NCBI RefSeq assembly: GCF_040901545.1
Contig: NZ_JBBDYL010000005.1
Location: forward strand, 146,721 to 210,720
DNA: 64,000 nt
From: Sulfuricaulis sp040901545
GTDB lineage: Bacteria > Pseudomonadota > Gammaproteobacteria > Acidiferrobacterales > Sulfurifustaceae
Direction of reading: 5' to 3'
Shown here: piece by piece, positions 6,735-16,217 of the stretch
How positions within the stretch are numbered: position 1 is the first letter of the stretch
How the letters are laid out: the number at the start of each line of letters is the position of its first letter
The notes under the pieces: generated by a model
The model's input: only the letters and a program-made list of their open reading frames with translations
Database searches by the model: none
What the model was told of the DNA's origin: nothing
Program-made: the position numbers and the translations under genes

Positions 6735-9560
6735 ATGCACGCCACATCCGTCGCTTCGCCGTCGCCACCCGTTCGCACACCACCGTTCACCGACAGCCCG
6801 GCGCTGCCCGTACCGAACAACCTGCATGTCATCCGGCGCAACGGCGCGGCCGCGCATTTTGACGCCAACAAGATCGCCGTGGCGATCAGCAAGGCGTTTC
6901 TCGCCGCCGAGGGCGGCACGTCCGCGGCCTCGGCGCGCGTGCGCGAAATCGTCGCCGGTCTGACGCGGCAGGTAGTGCAGGCACTCACCCGCCGCCTTCC
7001 AGGCGGCGGCACGCTGCACATCGAGGACATCCAGGACCAAGTCGAGTTGGCGTTGATGCGCAACGGCCACCACGAGGTAGCGCGCCGTTACGTGCTCTAT
7101 CGCGAAAAACGTGCGCACGCACGCGCCGCCGAACAACCGCCCGAACCGCCGGCGCCCGGCCTCAACGTGCGCACAGCGAACGGCGAACTGCGTCCGCTCG
7201 ACCGTAACCGCCTGGCGACGGTCGTGCGCGAAGCCTGCGCCTGCTTGAACGAAGTCGACGCCGAACGGGTGTTGCACGCCACCCTCAAGAACCTGTTCGA
7301 CGGCGTGGACGAAGGCGACGTGATGCAATCGGCGATTTTATCCGCGCGCGCACTGATCGAGACCGAGCCAGATTACACCTACGTCACCGCGCGCCTGCTG
7401 CTCGACACCTTGCGTCACGAGGTGCTGGGCGACGCGGCGACGCACGCGCAGATGCGTACCCGCTATGCCGAATATTTCGACCGATTCGTGCGCACGGGCG
7501 TCGAGGCCGAACTGCTCGACCCGCGTCTCGCCGAATTCGATCTGGCGCGCCTGGGCGCGGCGCTGAACCCCGACCGCGATCTGGCGTTCACGTATCTCGG
7601 CCTGCAAACCCTGTACGACCGTTATTTCTTGCACATCCGGGATCGGCGCATCGAATTGCCGCAAGCGTTCTGGATGCGCGTGGCCATGGGGCTCGCGCTC
7701 AACGAGATTGACCGCGAGTCGCGCGCGATTCAGTTCTACGAGGTACTGTCGAGCTTCGACTTCGTGTCCTCGACGCCGACGTTGTTCAACGCCGGCACGC
7801 TGCGCTCGCAGTTGTCATCGTGCTACCTCACCACCGTAGCCGACGATCTCGACAGTATTTACGGCGCGATCAAGGACAACGCGCTGTTGTCGAAGTATGC
7901 CGGGGGCCTCGGCAACGATTGGACGCGCGTGCGCGCGCTCGGCTCGTGGATCAAGGGCACCAACGGCCGCTCGCAGGGCGTGATTCCGTTCCTTAAAGTC
8001 GCCAACGACACCGCGGTCGCGGTCAACCAGGGCGGCCGGCGCAATGGGGCGGTGTGCGCGTATCTCGAAACCTGGCATCTCGACATCGAAGAATTCCTGG
8101 AACTGCGTAAGAACACCGGCGACGACCGTCGTCGCACGCACGACATGAACACCGCCAACTGGATTCCCGATCTGTTCATGCAGCGCGTGCGCGAGAGAGG
8201 CGAGTGGACGTTGTTCTCGCCGTCCGACGCGCCCGACCTGCATGATCGCTACGGCCAGGCATTCACCGAGGCCTATCTGGGTTACGAACAAAAGGCCGCG
8301 AGCGGCGAGCTGAAACTGTTCAAGAAGATCCGCGCACAGGACTTGTGGCGCAAGATGCTCACCATGCTGTTCGAAACCGGGCACCCGTGGTTGACGTTCA
8401 AGGACCCGTGCAATGTACGCAGCCCGCAGCAGCACGCGGGCGTGGTGCATAGCTCGAACTTATGCACGGAAATAACCCTGAATACCTCGGACGAAGAGAT
8501 CGCGGTGTGCAACCTCGGCTCGATCAACCTGGTGCGGCACCTGGATCCGAACAGCGGCCTGGACTTCGACAAAGTGGGCCGCACGGTGCGCATCGCCCTG
8601 CGCATGCTGGATAACGTCATCGACATAAATTACTACGCGGTGCCGCAGGCGCGCGCCTCCAACTTGCGGCACCGTCCGGTCGGCCTCGGGCTCATGGGTT
8701 TCCAGGACGCGCTGTTCAAGCGGCGCATCCCCTATGCCTCCGACGCGGCGGTGGAATTCGCCGACGAAACCATGGAGGCGATCGGCTATCACGCCATCCT
8801 CGCCTCGACCGAGCTGGCGGCCGAGCGCGGGACGTACCCGAGCTACGCCGGCTCGCTGTGGAGCCAGGGCATTCTGCCGATCGACAGCATCGGGCTGTTG
8901 GCCGCGCAGCGCGCCGCGTGGGACGGCGCGTTACGGATGGACCGCGGCACGCGGCTCGATTGGCAACCGGTGCGCGAGGCCATCGTCCGGCACGGCATGC
9001 GCAATTCCAATTGCCTGGCGATCGCGCCGACCGCGACCATCTCAAACATCGCCGGGGTCGGTCAGAGCATCGAGCCGACGTATCAAAACCTGTTCGTGAA
9101 ATCCAATCTCTCGGGCGAGTTCACGGTATTGAACGAGTACCTGGTGCGCGACCTGAAGGTGCGCGGGTTGTGGGACGCGGTGATGGTCAACGACCTCAAG
9201 TACTTCGACGGGCGCGTCGCGCCGATCGATCGCATCCCGGAAGACCTTAAGGCGCTTTATGCCACGGCCTTCGAAATCGAGCCCGCGTGGTTGATCGAGT
9301 GCGCGTCGCGCCGGCAAAAGTGGATAGACCAGGCGCAAAGCCTCAATTTGTACATGGACGAGCCCTCGGGCAAGAAGCTGTCCGAGATGTATCTGTTGGC
9401 GTGGGAGCAGGGTCTGAAGACGACATACTACCTGCGCACGCTGGGCGCCACCGCGGCGGAAAAATCCACCATCGCCGACGGCGCGCTAAACGCTGTACCA
9501 GGGGACGCCGCGCCGAAGGCGTGCGCCCTCGACGATCCCCATTGCGAATCCTGTCAGTAA
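6735..9560 (+). CDS. nrdA: Class I ribonucleotide reductase, alpha subunit
   Basis: Reduces ribonucleoside diphosphates to deoxy forms, with NrdB supplying the radical. Start ATG 6735 is chosen for the GAGGAGGA site just upstream; the longer open frame runs through the riboswitch. It has 941 residues. The N-terminus holds two ATP-cone-like regions (about residues 28-125 and 140-235), the allosteric overall-activity module. Catalytic-domain marks are SQLSSCYL (first redox Cys), NLCTEI (radical Cys), AVCNLGSINL (second redox Cys), PTATISNIAG, and a C-terminal CESCQ thiol pair that receives electrons. It is followed 21 bases later by nrdB. Regulation appears to be by NrdR and cobalamin. Confidence 0.95.
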   Translation: MHATSVASPSPPVRTPPFTDSPALPVPNNLHVIRRNGAAAHFDANKIAVAISKAFLAAEGGTSAASARVREIVAGLTRQVVQALTRRLPGGGTLHIEDIQDQVELALMRNGHHEVARRYVLYREKRAHARAAEQPPEPPAPGLNVRTANGELRPLDRNRLATVVREACACLNEVDAERVLHATLKNLFDGVDEGDVMQSAILSARALIETEPDYTYVTARLLLDTLRHEVLGDAATHAQMRTRYAEYFDRFVRTGVEAELLDPRLAEFDLARLGAALNPDRDLAFTYLGLQTLYDRYFLHIRDRRIELPQAFWMRVAMGLALNEIDRESRAIQFYEVLSSFDFVSSTPTLFNAGTLRSQLSSCYLTTVADDLDSIYGAIKDNALLSKYAGGLGNDWTRVRALGSWIKGTNGRSQGVIPFLKVANDTAVAVNQGGRRNGAVCAYLETWHLDIEEFLELRKNTGDDRRRTHDMNTANWIPDLFMQRVRERGEWTLFSPSDAPDLHDRYGQAFTEAYLGYEQKAASGELKLFKKIRAQDLWRKMLTMLFETGHPWLTFKDPCNVRSPQQHAGVVHSSNLCTEITLNTSDEEIAVCNLGSINLVRHLDPNSGLDFDKVGRTVRIALRMLDNVIDINYYAVPQARASNLRHRPVGLGLMGFQDALFKRRIPYASDAAVEFADETMEAIGYHAILASTELAAERGTYPSYAGSLWSQGILPIDSIGLLAAQRAAWDGALRMDRGTRLDWQPVREAIVRHGMRNSNCLAIAPTATISNIAGVGQSIEPTYQNLFVKSNLSGEFTVLNEYLVRDLKVRGLWDAVMVNDLKYFDGRVAPIDRIPEDLKALYATAFEIEPAWLIECASRRQKWIDQAQSLNLYMDEPSGKKLSEMYLLAWEQGLKTTYYLRTLGATAAEKSTIADGALNAVPGDAAPKACALDDPHCESCQ

Positions 9561-9581
9561 TACCACTCGGAGGAATACAAC

Positions 9582-10703
9582 ATGCTGACGTTTGACGATG
9601 CCATTCCCGCCGCGCCCAAGGGCGCCGGCTTGCAGCCCAACCCCAACCTGCCCGCGTTCGCTCGGAACAATAACGGGGAGAACCTCGGGCGCGTTCGCGT
9701 GGAGGACAAGCGCATCATCAATTGCCAAGCGGACGTAAACCAACTGGTGCCGTTCAAGTACAAATGGGCGTGGGAGAAGTACCTCGCCGCCTGCGCCAAC
9801 CACTGGATGCCGCAGGAGATCAACATGAGCCGCGACATCGCGTTGTGGAAAAGCGCGAACGGGCTGACGGAAGACGAGCGGCGCCTGGTCAAGCGCAACC
9901 TCGGCTTTTTCGTCACCGCCGATTCGCTCGCCGCCAACAACATCGTGCTCGGCACCTATCGCCATATCACCAATCCAGAGTGTCGCCAATACCTGCTGCG
10001 CCAGGCGTTCGAGGAGGCGATCCACACCCATGCCTATCAGTACATCGTCGAAAGCCTGGGGCTGGACGAGGGTGAGATCTTCAACTCCTATCATGAAATC
10101 CCCAGCATCCGCGCCAAGGACGAATTTCTGCTCGAATTCATTCAAACGCTGACTGATCCCGACTTTCACACCGGCACGCCCGAGAACGACCAGAAATTGC
10201 TGCGCGCGTTGATCGGCTTCGCCGTGATCATGGAGGGGTTGTTCTTCTACGTCGGTTTCGTGCAGATCCTGGCGCTCGGCCGCCAGAACAAGATGACCGG
10301 CGCGGCGGAGCAGTATCAGTACATCCTGCGCGATGAGTCCATGCACTTGAACTTCGGCGTCGACGTCATCAACCAGATCAAACTGGAAAACCCGCACCTG
10401 TGGAGCGAGTCGTTCCAGCAAGAAGCGATCGGGTTGATCCGCAAGGGCGTCGAACTGGAACACCGCTACGCCGTCGACACCCTGCCGCGCGGCGTGTTAG
10501 GACTCAACGTCACCATGTTCGACGACTACCTCAAGTTCATCGTCAACCGCCGCTGCCAGCAGATCGGCCTGCCGGTGCAGTATCAAGGGATCACCAATCC
10601 TTTCCCATGGATGAGCGAGATGCTGGATCTGAAAAAAGAGAAAAACTTCTTCGAGACCCGCGTCATCGAGTATCAAACCGGCGGTGCACTGAGCTGGGAC
10701 TAA
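9582..10703 (+). CDS. nrdB: Class I ribonucleotide reductase, beta subunit
   Basis: Ferritin-like diiron subunit, 373 residues, that generates the radical for NrdA and therefore needs oxygen. The metal ligand block EEAIHTHAYQYI gives E, H three residues on, and a tyrosine seven on, so the radical Tyr is present, unlike the Phe of the related Chlamydia class Ic type. Further ligands lie in MEGLFFYVGF and RDESMHLNFG. The C-terminus ends GGALSWD, the tail that docks on NrdA. A GGAGGAA ribosome-binding site precedes the ATG. It is cotranscribed with nrdA and convergent with metE. Confidence 0.95.
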   Translation: MLTFDDAIPAAPKGAGLQPNPNLPAFARNNNGENLGRVRVEDKRIINCQADVNQLVPFKYKWAWEKYLAACANHWMPQEINMSRDIALWKSANGLTEDERRLVKRNLGFFVTADSLAANNIVLGTYRHITNPECRQYLLRQAFEEAIHTHAYQYIVESLGLDEGEIFNSYHEIPSIRAKDEFLLEFIQTLTDPDFHTGTPENDQKLLRALIGFAVIMEGLFFYVGFVQILALGRQNKMTGAAEQYQYILRDESMHLNFGVDVINQIKLENPHLWSESFQQEAIGLIRKGVELEHRYAVDTLPRGVLGLNVTMFDDYLKFIVNRRCQQIGLPVQYQGITNPFPWMSEMLDLKKEKNFFETRVIEYQTGGALSWD

Positions 10704-10714
10704 CCGCACAATGC

Positions 10715-10743
10715 GCACGCCGGGCCCAACGAGCCTGGCGTGC
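10715..10743. terminator. Stem-loop between convergent nrdB and metE
   Basis: GCACGCCGGGCCC can pair with GAGCCTGGCGTGC (11 of 13 positions) in the 51-base gap between the convergent stop codons. Such a stem could serve both strands. No long T-run follows on either side, so its strength as a terminator is uncertain. Confidence 0.5.
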
Positions 10744-10754
10744 ACCCCGGTCCA

Positions 10755-13049
10755 TTAGTTTTCGGCTTGCGGGGGCGCTGTTCGCAACACCCGCGCCGCC
10801 GCCACCATGTTGGCGAGCGCCGCTTCGACCTCCGGCCAGCCGCGTGTCTTCAAACCGCAATCGGGATTGACCCACAGTTGCTCGGGCGGCAGCACGCGGC
10901 GCGCTTTACGCATCAGCCGCACCATCTCGTCCGTGTCCGGCACGCGCGGGCTGTGGATATCGTAGACGCCCGGGCCGATCTCATTCGGATATTTAAAGTT
11001 GACGAAGGCATCGAGCAATTCCATGTCCGAGCGTGACGTTTCGATGGTAATGACGTCGGCGTCCATCGCCGCGACCGCCTCGATGATGTCGTTGAACTCG
11101 GCGTAGCACATGTGAGTGTGGGTCTGGGTATCGTCGCGTACGCCGCTCGCGGCGATGCGGAACGCGCGAACTGCCCAGGCGAGATAGACCGGACGGTCGG
11201 CAGCGCGCAACGGCAGGCCTTCGCGCAGCGCCGGCTCGTCGATTTGGATGATCTTGATACCGGCCGCTTCCAGGTCCCGCACCTCATCGCGGATAGCGAG
11301 TGCGATTTGCAACGCGGTGTCGGCGCGCGGCTGGTCGTCGCGCACGAACGACCACTGCAAGATGGTCACGGGGCCGGTGAGCATGCCCTTCATGGGTTTG
11401 CGGGTGAGCGACTGCGCGTACACGGCCCACTCGACTGTCATCGGCCCAGGGCGCGACACGTCGCCGTAGACGATTGGCGGCTTGACGTAGCGCGAGCCGT
11501 AGCTCTGCACCCAGCCATGGCGGGTGAAGGCAAAGCCCTCGAGCTGCTCGCCGAAATACTCGACCATGTCGTTGCGCTCGGCCTCGCCGTGCACCAGCAC
11601 ATCGAGGCCGATCTGTTCCTGTTTGCTCACGGCGAGCGCGATCTCGGCGCACATCTTTTCTTTGTATTGCGCTTCGCTCAAGCGCCCGGCCTTGAAGTCG
11701 CGCCGCGGGGCGCGGATGTCCGCGGTCTGTGGGAATGAGCCGATGGTGGTGGTTGGGTACGGCGGTAGCTTGAGGCGCTGCTGCTGCGCCGCGTGCCGTT
11801 GCGCAAAGGGACTCGTGCGGTGCTCATCTTTAGCGGCCAGGGAAGCCGCGCGCTGTCGCACCCGCGGGTTGCGTATGCGCACCGAGCTTAGGCGTGTCCG
11901 GCGCGCGGCGCGGACCGCCTCCATCTCCTCGAGCACGCTGTTCGCGCCGTTTTCGAGCGCCGCCTTGAGCACGCTCAGCTCGTTCATTTTCTGCGTCGCA
12001 AAGGCGAGCCAGTATTTTAGTTCCGCATCGAGTTTGTCCTCGCGCTCGAGGTCCACCGGCACGTGCAGCAGCGAACAGCTCGGGGCGAGCCACAAGCGTT
12101 CGCCGAGCACGTCCGCGGCACGCCTCAAGATCGCCAGAGCGTGATCGAGATCGACGCGCCAGATATTGCGCCCGTCGATCACTCCGAGAGAGAGGATCTT
12201 GTTCGTTGGCAGCTCCGCGAGCACCGCGTCGAGTTGGCTCGCGCCGCGCGCGAGATCGATGTGTAGCCCGGCTACCGGCAGGCGACAGGCTATGGCGATG
12301 TTGGCGCCCAAGCTTTCGAAATACGTGACGATCAGAAGTTTTACCGGCGTATCTCGCAGCGCTTCATAGGTGCGGGTGTAGGCCGCGCGCCATTTTTCCG
12401 GCAAGTCCAATACCAGCGCCGGCTCGTCTACCTGCACCCATGCCACGCCCATGGCGCCGAGGCGCGCAAGAATTTCCCGATACACCGGCAGCAGGCGATC
12501 GAGCAGATCGAGACGATCGAAATCGCCTCCCTTGGCTTTGCCGAGCCACAGATAGGTGAGTGGGCCGACCAACGCCGGTTTGACGCGGTAACCCAGTGCC
12601 TTGGCCTCGGCGACCTCGTCGAACAGCCGGTGGGAGGCCAGGCAAAAGCCCTGGTCCGGCTGAAACTCCGGGACAATATAGTGATAGTTGGTATCGAACC
12701 ACTTGGTCATCTCGCAGGCATGCGTGGCCTTGCCGCTAGGTGCGGTACCACGCGCCATGCGGAAATAGGTGTCGAGATCGACGTCTCCGCCCGGCCATTC
12801 AAAACGCGGCGGCACGGCGCCGAGCGTCGCACTCATGTCGAGCACCTGGTCATAGAACGAGAAGTCGCCCGCCGTAACGAAATCTAGACCCACGTCCCTT
12901 TGTTGCCGCCAATGGCGTGCGCGCAGTTCGCGTCCGGTCTGTACCAGCTCCGCCCGCGGACTCTCGCCCTTCCAGTAACTCTCCACAGCGGTTTTGAGTT
13001 CACGTCCCGCGCCGATGCGCGGGAAACCCAGAATATGTACCGTCGTCAT
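10755..13049 (-). CDS. metE: Cobalamin-independent methionine synthase
   Basis: Transfers a methyl group from 5-methyltetrahydropteroyl-triglutamate to homocysteine without B12. Start ATG at 13049 gives MTTVHILGFPRIGAGRELK, the family N-terminus, with GGAG six bases upstream; an extension to 13136 is rejected. It has 764 residues, the usual length, with both barrel domains. Zinc ligands are visible in the C-terminal domain as THMCYAEF (His and Cys), TIETSRSD, and NPDCGLKTRGW (Cys). A cobalamin riboswitch lies in its leader, so it should be expressed when B12 is low, in parallel with nrdAB. Confidence 0.96.
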   Translation of the reverse strand: MTTVHILGFPRIGAGRELKTAVESYWKGESPRAELVQTGRELRARHWRQQRDVGLDFVTAGDFSFYDQVLDMSATLGAVPPRFEWPGGDVDLDTYFRMARGTAPSGKATHACEMTKWFDTNYHYIVPEFQPDQGFCLASHRLFDEVAEAKALGYRVKPALVGPLTYLWLGKAKGGDFDRLDLLDRLLPVYREILARLGAMGVAWVQVDEPALVLDLPEKWRAAYTRTYEALRDTPVKLLIVTYFESLGANIAIACRLPVAGLHIDLARGASQLDAVLAELPTNKILSLGVIDGRNIWRVDLDHALAILRRAADVLGERLWLAPSCSLLHVPVDLEREDKLDAELKYWLAFATQKMNELSVLKAALENGANSVLEEMEAVRAARRTRLSSVRIRNPRVRQRAASLAAKDEHRTSPFAQRHAAQQQRLKLPPYPTTTIGSFPQTADIRAPRRDFKAGRLSEAQYKEKMCAEIALAVSKQEQIGLDVLVHGEAERNDMVEYFGEQLEGFAFTRHGWVQSYGSRYVKPPIVYGDVSRPGPMTVEWAVYAQSLTRKPMKGMLTGPVTILQWSFVRDDQPRADTALQIALAIRDEVRDLEAAGIKIIQIDEPALREGLPLRAADRPVYLAWAVRAFRIAASGVRDDTQTHTHMCYAEFNDIIEAVAAMDADVITIETSRSDMELLDAFVNFKYPNEIGPGVYDIHSPRVPDTDEMVRLMRKARRVLPPEQLWVNPDCGLKTRGWPEVEAALANMVAAARVLRTAPPQAEN

Positions 13050-13211
13050 GATTGCTCCGTTTGCCCGGGTCTCGCCGGGAGAGTTAAAGAAAAAACAGCT
13101 CGGGGTCGAAGCGGAAAGAGGAGCGGCGGACGACAACGCGCATTCCCCAACAACGGGTAATTACGTGGCGACGTCCTGACATCCCAATTCACGAGGATCG
13201 CAGGCTGTGTT

Positions 13212-13384
13212 GGCGCTTTGGCAGGTCTTCGGACTTCGGGTGTGACGCCGATGGCGTCACCGCTGACACGCCTTCCCGGGTCTAGCCCAGTGGCGTTTGT
13301 GGCAGCCTGTCCCCGTTACCGCGGCGGGACCGTTCCGGATTGACACCGGATTCCCTCTTACCTCCGCCCGTGAAGGCGGAACCA
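13212..13384 (-). promoter_or_regulatory. Cobalamin riboswitch upstream of metE
   Basis: On the minus strand the conserved blocks GGGAATCCGGTG, AATCCGGAACGGTCCCGCC, GGTAACGGGGAC, GCCACTGGG, GGGAAGGCG and the B12 box (13220-13238) occur in order. About 160 bases separate it from the metE start. Over a stretch of about 55 bases it is nearly identical (two differences seen) to the nrdAB riboswitch, in inverted orientation. It is the expected off-switch for MetE when B12 is present. Confidence 0.95.
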
Positions 13385-13468
13385 AGCAAGCACAGACTAA
13401 CCGCCCGACGATAGGCGGTCAATGAGTGTGCGTCATTCTTGATTCCGGGGGACAAACCTTCTTCGGTA

Positions 13469-13601
13469 GCTTGCCGTCGCGACCAAAGCCATGAAAGAAA
13501 TCTGCAAGGCGCGCTATGAGTCTTTTGGCTGCGCCGGACAGGCCTCGAAAATCAGGGCGTTTTCGCTCGATGCCATGACCAACCGCTATGCCAAGGGCGA
13601 G
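13469..13601 (+). repeat. Right copy of 133-bp perfect direct repeat (fba 3' end)
   Basis: Identical to 6018-6150. Downstream, the aldolase-like reading continues ELEPCVN, as in normal class II aldolase C-termini, so this side appears to keep the original fba end, while the gene body upstream is replaced by the island. No start or ribosome-binding site exists for it; it is a gene fragment. Confidence 0.93.
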
Positions 13602-13662
13602 CTGGAACCATGTGTGAACTGTGCCAATCCGTCACACACACGCAAGCACATCGACAGCCGGA

Positions 13663-14607
13663 TCAGTGACGGCGGGCCTTCGCGGATTTCCCCTGTGAAC
13701 GCTTCATGTCCCGCGTTGCGGTGTGTGTTTCTTCGAGAATGAAAATTTTAAACGCCTGAGCGGCGGCCGAGAGGCGTTTGCCACGCCGGTGTACGACATA
13801 CCAGTGGCGTATGATCGGTAAGTCCCGGATATCGAGCACCACGAGGCGTTTCAGCGCCAGCTCCTGATCGATGGTCGCACGTGACAGCAACCCAAGGCCC
13901 AACCCCGCTTGCACACCTTGCTTGATGGCTTCGTTACTGCCAGCTTCCATGCCGGTCTTGATCCGCACGCCGTGTTCGCTGAAGAAACGTTCCATGGCGC
14001 TGCGGGTGCCCGATCCCGGCTCGCGGACGAGAAACACCGTGTCTTGCAACCGCGTCAGCGGAATCCGCTTTTCCCGCGCCAGCGGATGATTCGGCGTAGC
14101 GACAATCACCAGCCGGTTTTCCATGAAGGCATGCGCTTCGACGTCGAGCCCGTCAGGCGGCTGTCCCATGATGACGAGATCCACCGTGTTTTCGGCAAGC
14201 TGGCGCAAGAGCGTCTCGCGGTTGGTGACTTCGAGGCTGATCGTTACCTGCGGATAGCGGCGAGAATACTCCCCGAGCAGCGCCGGGATGAAGTAATTTG
14301 CCGTTGAAGCGACCGAGAGACGCAGCCGTCCACCGCTCAAGCCTTTGAGGTGGTTCAGCACCGTCTCAAGCTCATCGAGCTGCAGGTGAATGGCGCGCGC
14401 GTACGTCAATGCCTCGCGTCCCGCTTCGGTGAGGTGTATGCGTTTTCCAAGCTGCTCAAACAGGGGGACGCCCAGCGCCTCCTCGAGTTGTCGTACCTGC
14501 ATGGACACGGCGGGTTGAGTCAGAAACAACTCCCGGGCGGCGCGGGTATAATTCAGATGCCGTGCCACGGTTTCGAAAACCTTGAGTTGCCGCAGTGTAA
14601 GGTGCAA
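13663..14607 (-). CDS. cbbR: LysR-type regulator, CbbR
   Basis: Transcriptional activator of the Calvin-cycle operon, divergent from cbbLS. It has 314 residues: an N-terminal winged helix (LRQLKVFETVARHLNYTRAA, then LTQPAVSMQVRQLEEALG) and a co-inducer domain from about residue 90. The start codon is TTG at 14607; it gives MHLTLRQLKVFE, the usual CbbR N-terminus, and no ATG or GTG fits better. The 169-base intergenic region to cbbL is AT-rich with TNA-type half-sites. The last codons lie 62 bases from the right fba fragment, so fba and cbbR probably faced each other before the island entered. Confidence 0.93.
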   Translation of the reverse strand: MHLTLRQLKVFETVARHLNYTRAARELFLTQPAVSMQVRQLEEALGVPLFEQLGKRIHLTEAGREALTYARAIHLQLDELETVLNHLKGLSGGRLRLSVASTANYFIPALLGEYSRRYPQVTISLEVTNRETLLRQLAENTVDLVIMGQPPDGLDVEAHAFMENRLVIVATPNHPLAREKRIPLTRLQDTVFLVREPGSGTRSAMERFFSEHGVRIKTGMEAGSNEAIKQGVQAGLGLGLLSRATIDQELALKRLVVLDIRDLPIIRHWYVVHRRGKRLSAAAQAFKIFILEETHTATRDMKRSQGKSAKARRH

Positions 14608-14617
14608 AGAACCCCCA

Positions 14618-14670
14618 GCGATTTATCATAAGTAATAGCTTATTATAAACACAAAATATCATGAATGTTA
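14618..14670. promoter_or_regulatory. Likely CbbR operator and cbbLS promoter region
   Basis: AT-rich stretch between the divergent cbbR and cbbL with repeated TTAT/ATAA half-sites, including the dyad ATAAGTAATAGCTTATTAT (14629-14647). CbbR sites are known as TNA-N7-TNA arrays next to cbb promoters. The exact protected bases are inferred. Confidence 0.55.
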
Positions 14671-14776
14671 TTTATGGCAAGACAGGGCTACGCTGTGTTG
14701 TGTCCTGCCGGCCCCACGGGTCGGAGGGCAATTTGAAACTCCACATCGCATGGCCATTATTCAGCGAGGGAAGTGT

Positions 14777-16198
14777 ATGGCGGGCAAAATGAAAACTTAC
14801 CAGGCGGGCGTCAAAGCGTATCGCGAGACCTATTGGGAGCCGGACTACAGGACACGGGACACCGACATCCTGGCGTGCTTCAAGATCACCCCGCAGTCGG
14901 GGGTAGCGCGTGAAGAGGCGGCGGCCGCCGTGGCCGCCGAGTCTTCCACCGGTACCTGGACCACGGTGTGGACGGATTTACTGACCGACCTGGAACATTA
15001 CAAGGGGCGCGCCTACCGGATCGAGGATGTCCCGGGCGATGACACCTGCTGTTACGCCTTCGTCGCGTATCCCATCGATCTGTTCGAGGAAGGCTCGGTG
15101 GTGAACGTGTTCACTTCGCTGGTCGGCAACGTGTTCGGCTTCAAAGCCATCCGCGCGCTGCGTCTCGAGGATGTGCGGTTCCCGTTGGCCTATGTCATGA
15201 CCTGCGGCGGTCCGCCGCACGGTATCCAGGTTGAACGCGACAAATTGAACAAGTACGGCCGTCCGCTGCTCGGTTGCACCATCAAGCCCAAGCTCGGGTT
15301 GTCGGCGAAAAATTACGGCCGCGCGGTGTACGAATGCCTGCGCGGCGGCCTGGATTTCACCAAGGACGATGAAAACGTCAACAGCCAGCCGTTCATGCGC
15401 TGGCGGCATCGTTTCGAGTTCGTCATGGAAGCAGTCCGCCAGGCCGAGCAGGAAACCGGCGAGCGCAAGGGCCATTATCTGAACTGCACGGCGCCGACTC
15501 CGGAAGCGATGTACCAACGCGCGGAATACGCCAGGCAGCTGGGCGCGCCGATCATCATGCACGATTATCTGACCGGAGGATTTTGCGCCAACACCGGACT
15601 CGCCAACTGGTGCCGCGAGCATGGCGTGCTGCTGCACGTTCACCGCGCCATGCACGCGGTGCTCGACCGCAATCCGCACCACGGCATCCATTTCCGGGTC
15701 TTGGCGAAGGCCCTGCGTCTCTCCGGCGGCGATCACCTGCATACCGGAACGGTGGTGGGCAAGCTCGAGGGCGATCGAGCCTCCACGCTGGGGTGGATCG
15801 ACCTGCTGCGTGAAAAATACATCGAGGAAGACCGTCGCCGCGGAATTTTCTTCGACCAGGATTGGGGCACGATGCCGGGAGTGTTCGCGGTTGCCTCCGG
15901 CGGCATCCATGTGTGGCACATGCCGGCCCTGTTGGCGATCTTCGGTGACGATGCGGTTTTCCAGTTCGGCGGCGGCACGCTCGGCCACCCGTGGGGAAAC
16001 GCCGCCGGCGCGACCGCGAACCGGGTGGCGCTTGAGGCCTGCGTGGCCGCGCGCAACGAGGGGCGTGCCGTCGAAAAGGAGGGCAAGGAGATTCTCACCG
16101 TGGCCGCGCGATCCTGTGCCGAGCTCAAGGCCGCCATGGATACGTGGAAAGAAATCAAATTCGAGTTCGACACCGTCGACAAGCTCGATGTGGCATGA
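14777..16198 (+). CDS. cbbL: Form I RuBisCO large subunit
   Basis: Carboxylates ribulose-1,5-bisphosphate. Start ATG 14777 (MAGKMKTYQAGVKAYRETYW) follows GAGGGAAG; an in-frame ATG at 14750 has no such site. It has 473 residues. Active-site stretches are GCTIKPKLGL (catalytic Lys), GLDFTKDDENVNS (carbamylated Lys, about residue 196), HRAMHAV (His) and GTVVGKLEGD (loop 6 Lys). Overall similarity, for example YWEPDY and the C-terminus KFEFDTVDKLD, is to form IA. A small-subunit gene follows at once, which excludes form II. No carboxysome genes follow within the window. Confidence 0.97.
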   Translation: MAGKMKTYQAGVKAYRETYWEPDYRTRDTDILACFKITPQSGVAREEAAAAVAAESSTGTWTTVWTDLLTDLEHYKGRAYRIEDVPGDDTCCYAFVAYPIDLFEEGSVVNVFTSLVGNVFGFKAIRALRLEDVRFPLAYVMTCGGPPHGIQVERDKLNKYGRPLLGCTIKPKLGLSAKNYGRAVYECLRGGLDFTKDDENVNSQPFMRWRHRFEFVMEAVRQAEQETGERKGHYLNCTAPTPEAMYQRAEYARQLGAPIIMHDYLTGGFCANTGLANWCREHGVLLHVHRAMHAVLDRNPHHGIHFRVLAKALRLSGGDHLHTGTVVGKLEGDRASTLGWIDLLREKYIEEDRRRGIFFDQDWGTMPGVFAVASGGIHVWHMPALLAIFGDDAVFQFGGGTLGHPWGNAAGATANRVALEACVAARNEGRAVEKEGKEILTVAARSCAELKAAMDTWKEIKFEFDTVDKLDVA

Positions 16199-16217
16199 AC
16201 TTTCGATTGAGGAATCC

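Noticed and set aside
13050..13136. N-terminal extension of MetE
   Set aside because: MTTVHILGFPRIG is the normal start and has GGAG before it.
13491..13742. Open frame over the right fba fragment
   Set aside because: It is the duplicated aldolase tail running on into non-coding sequence; no ribosome-binding site.
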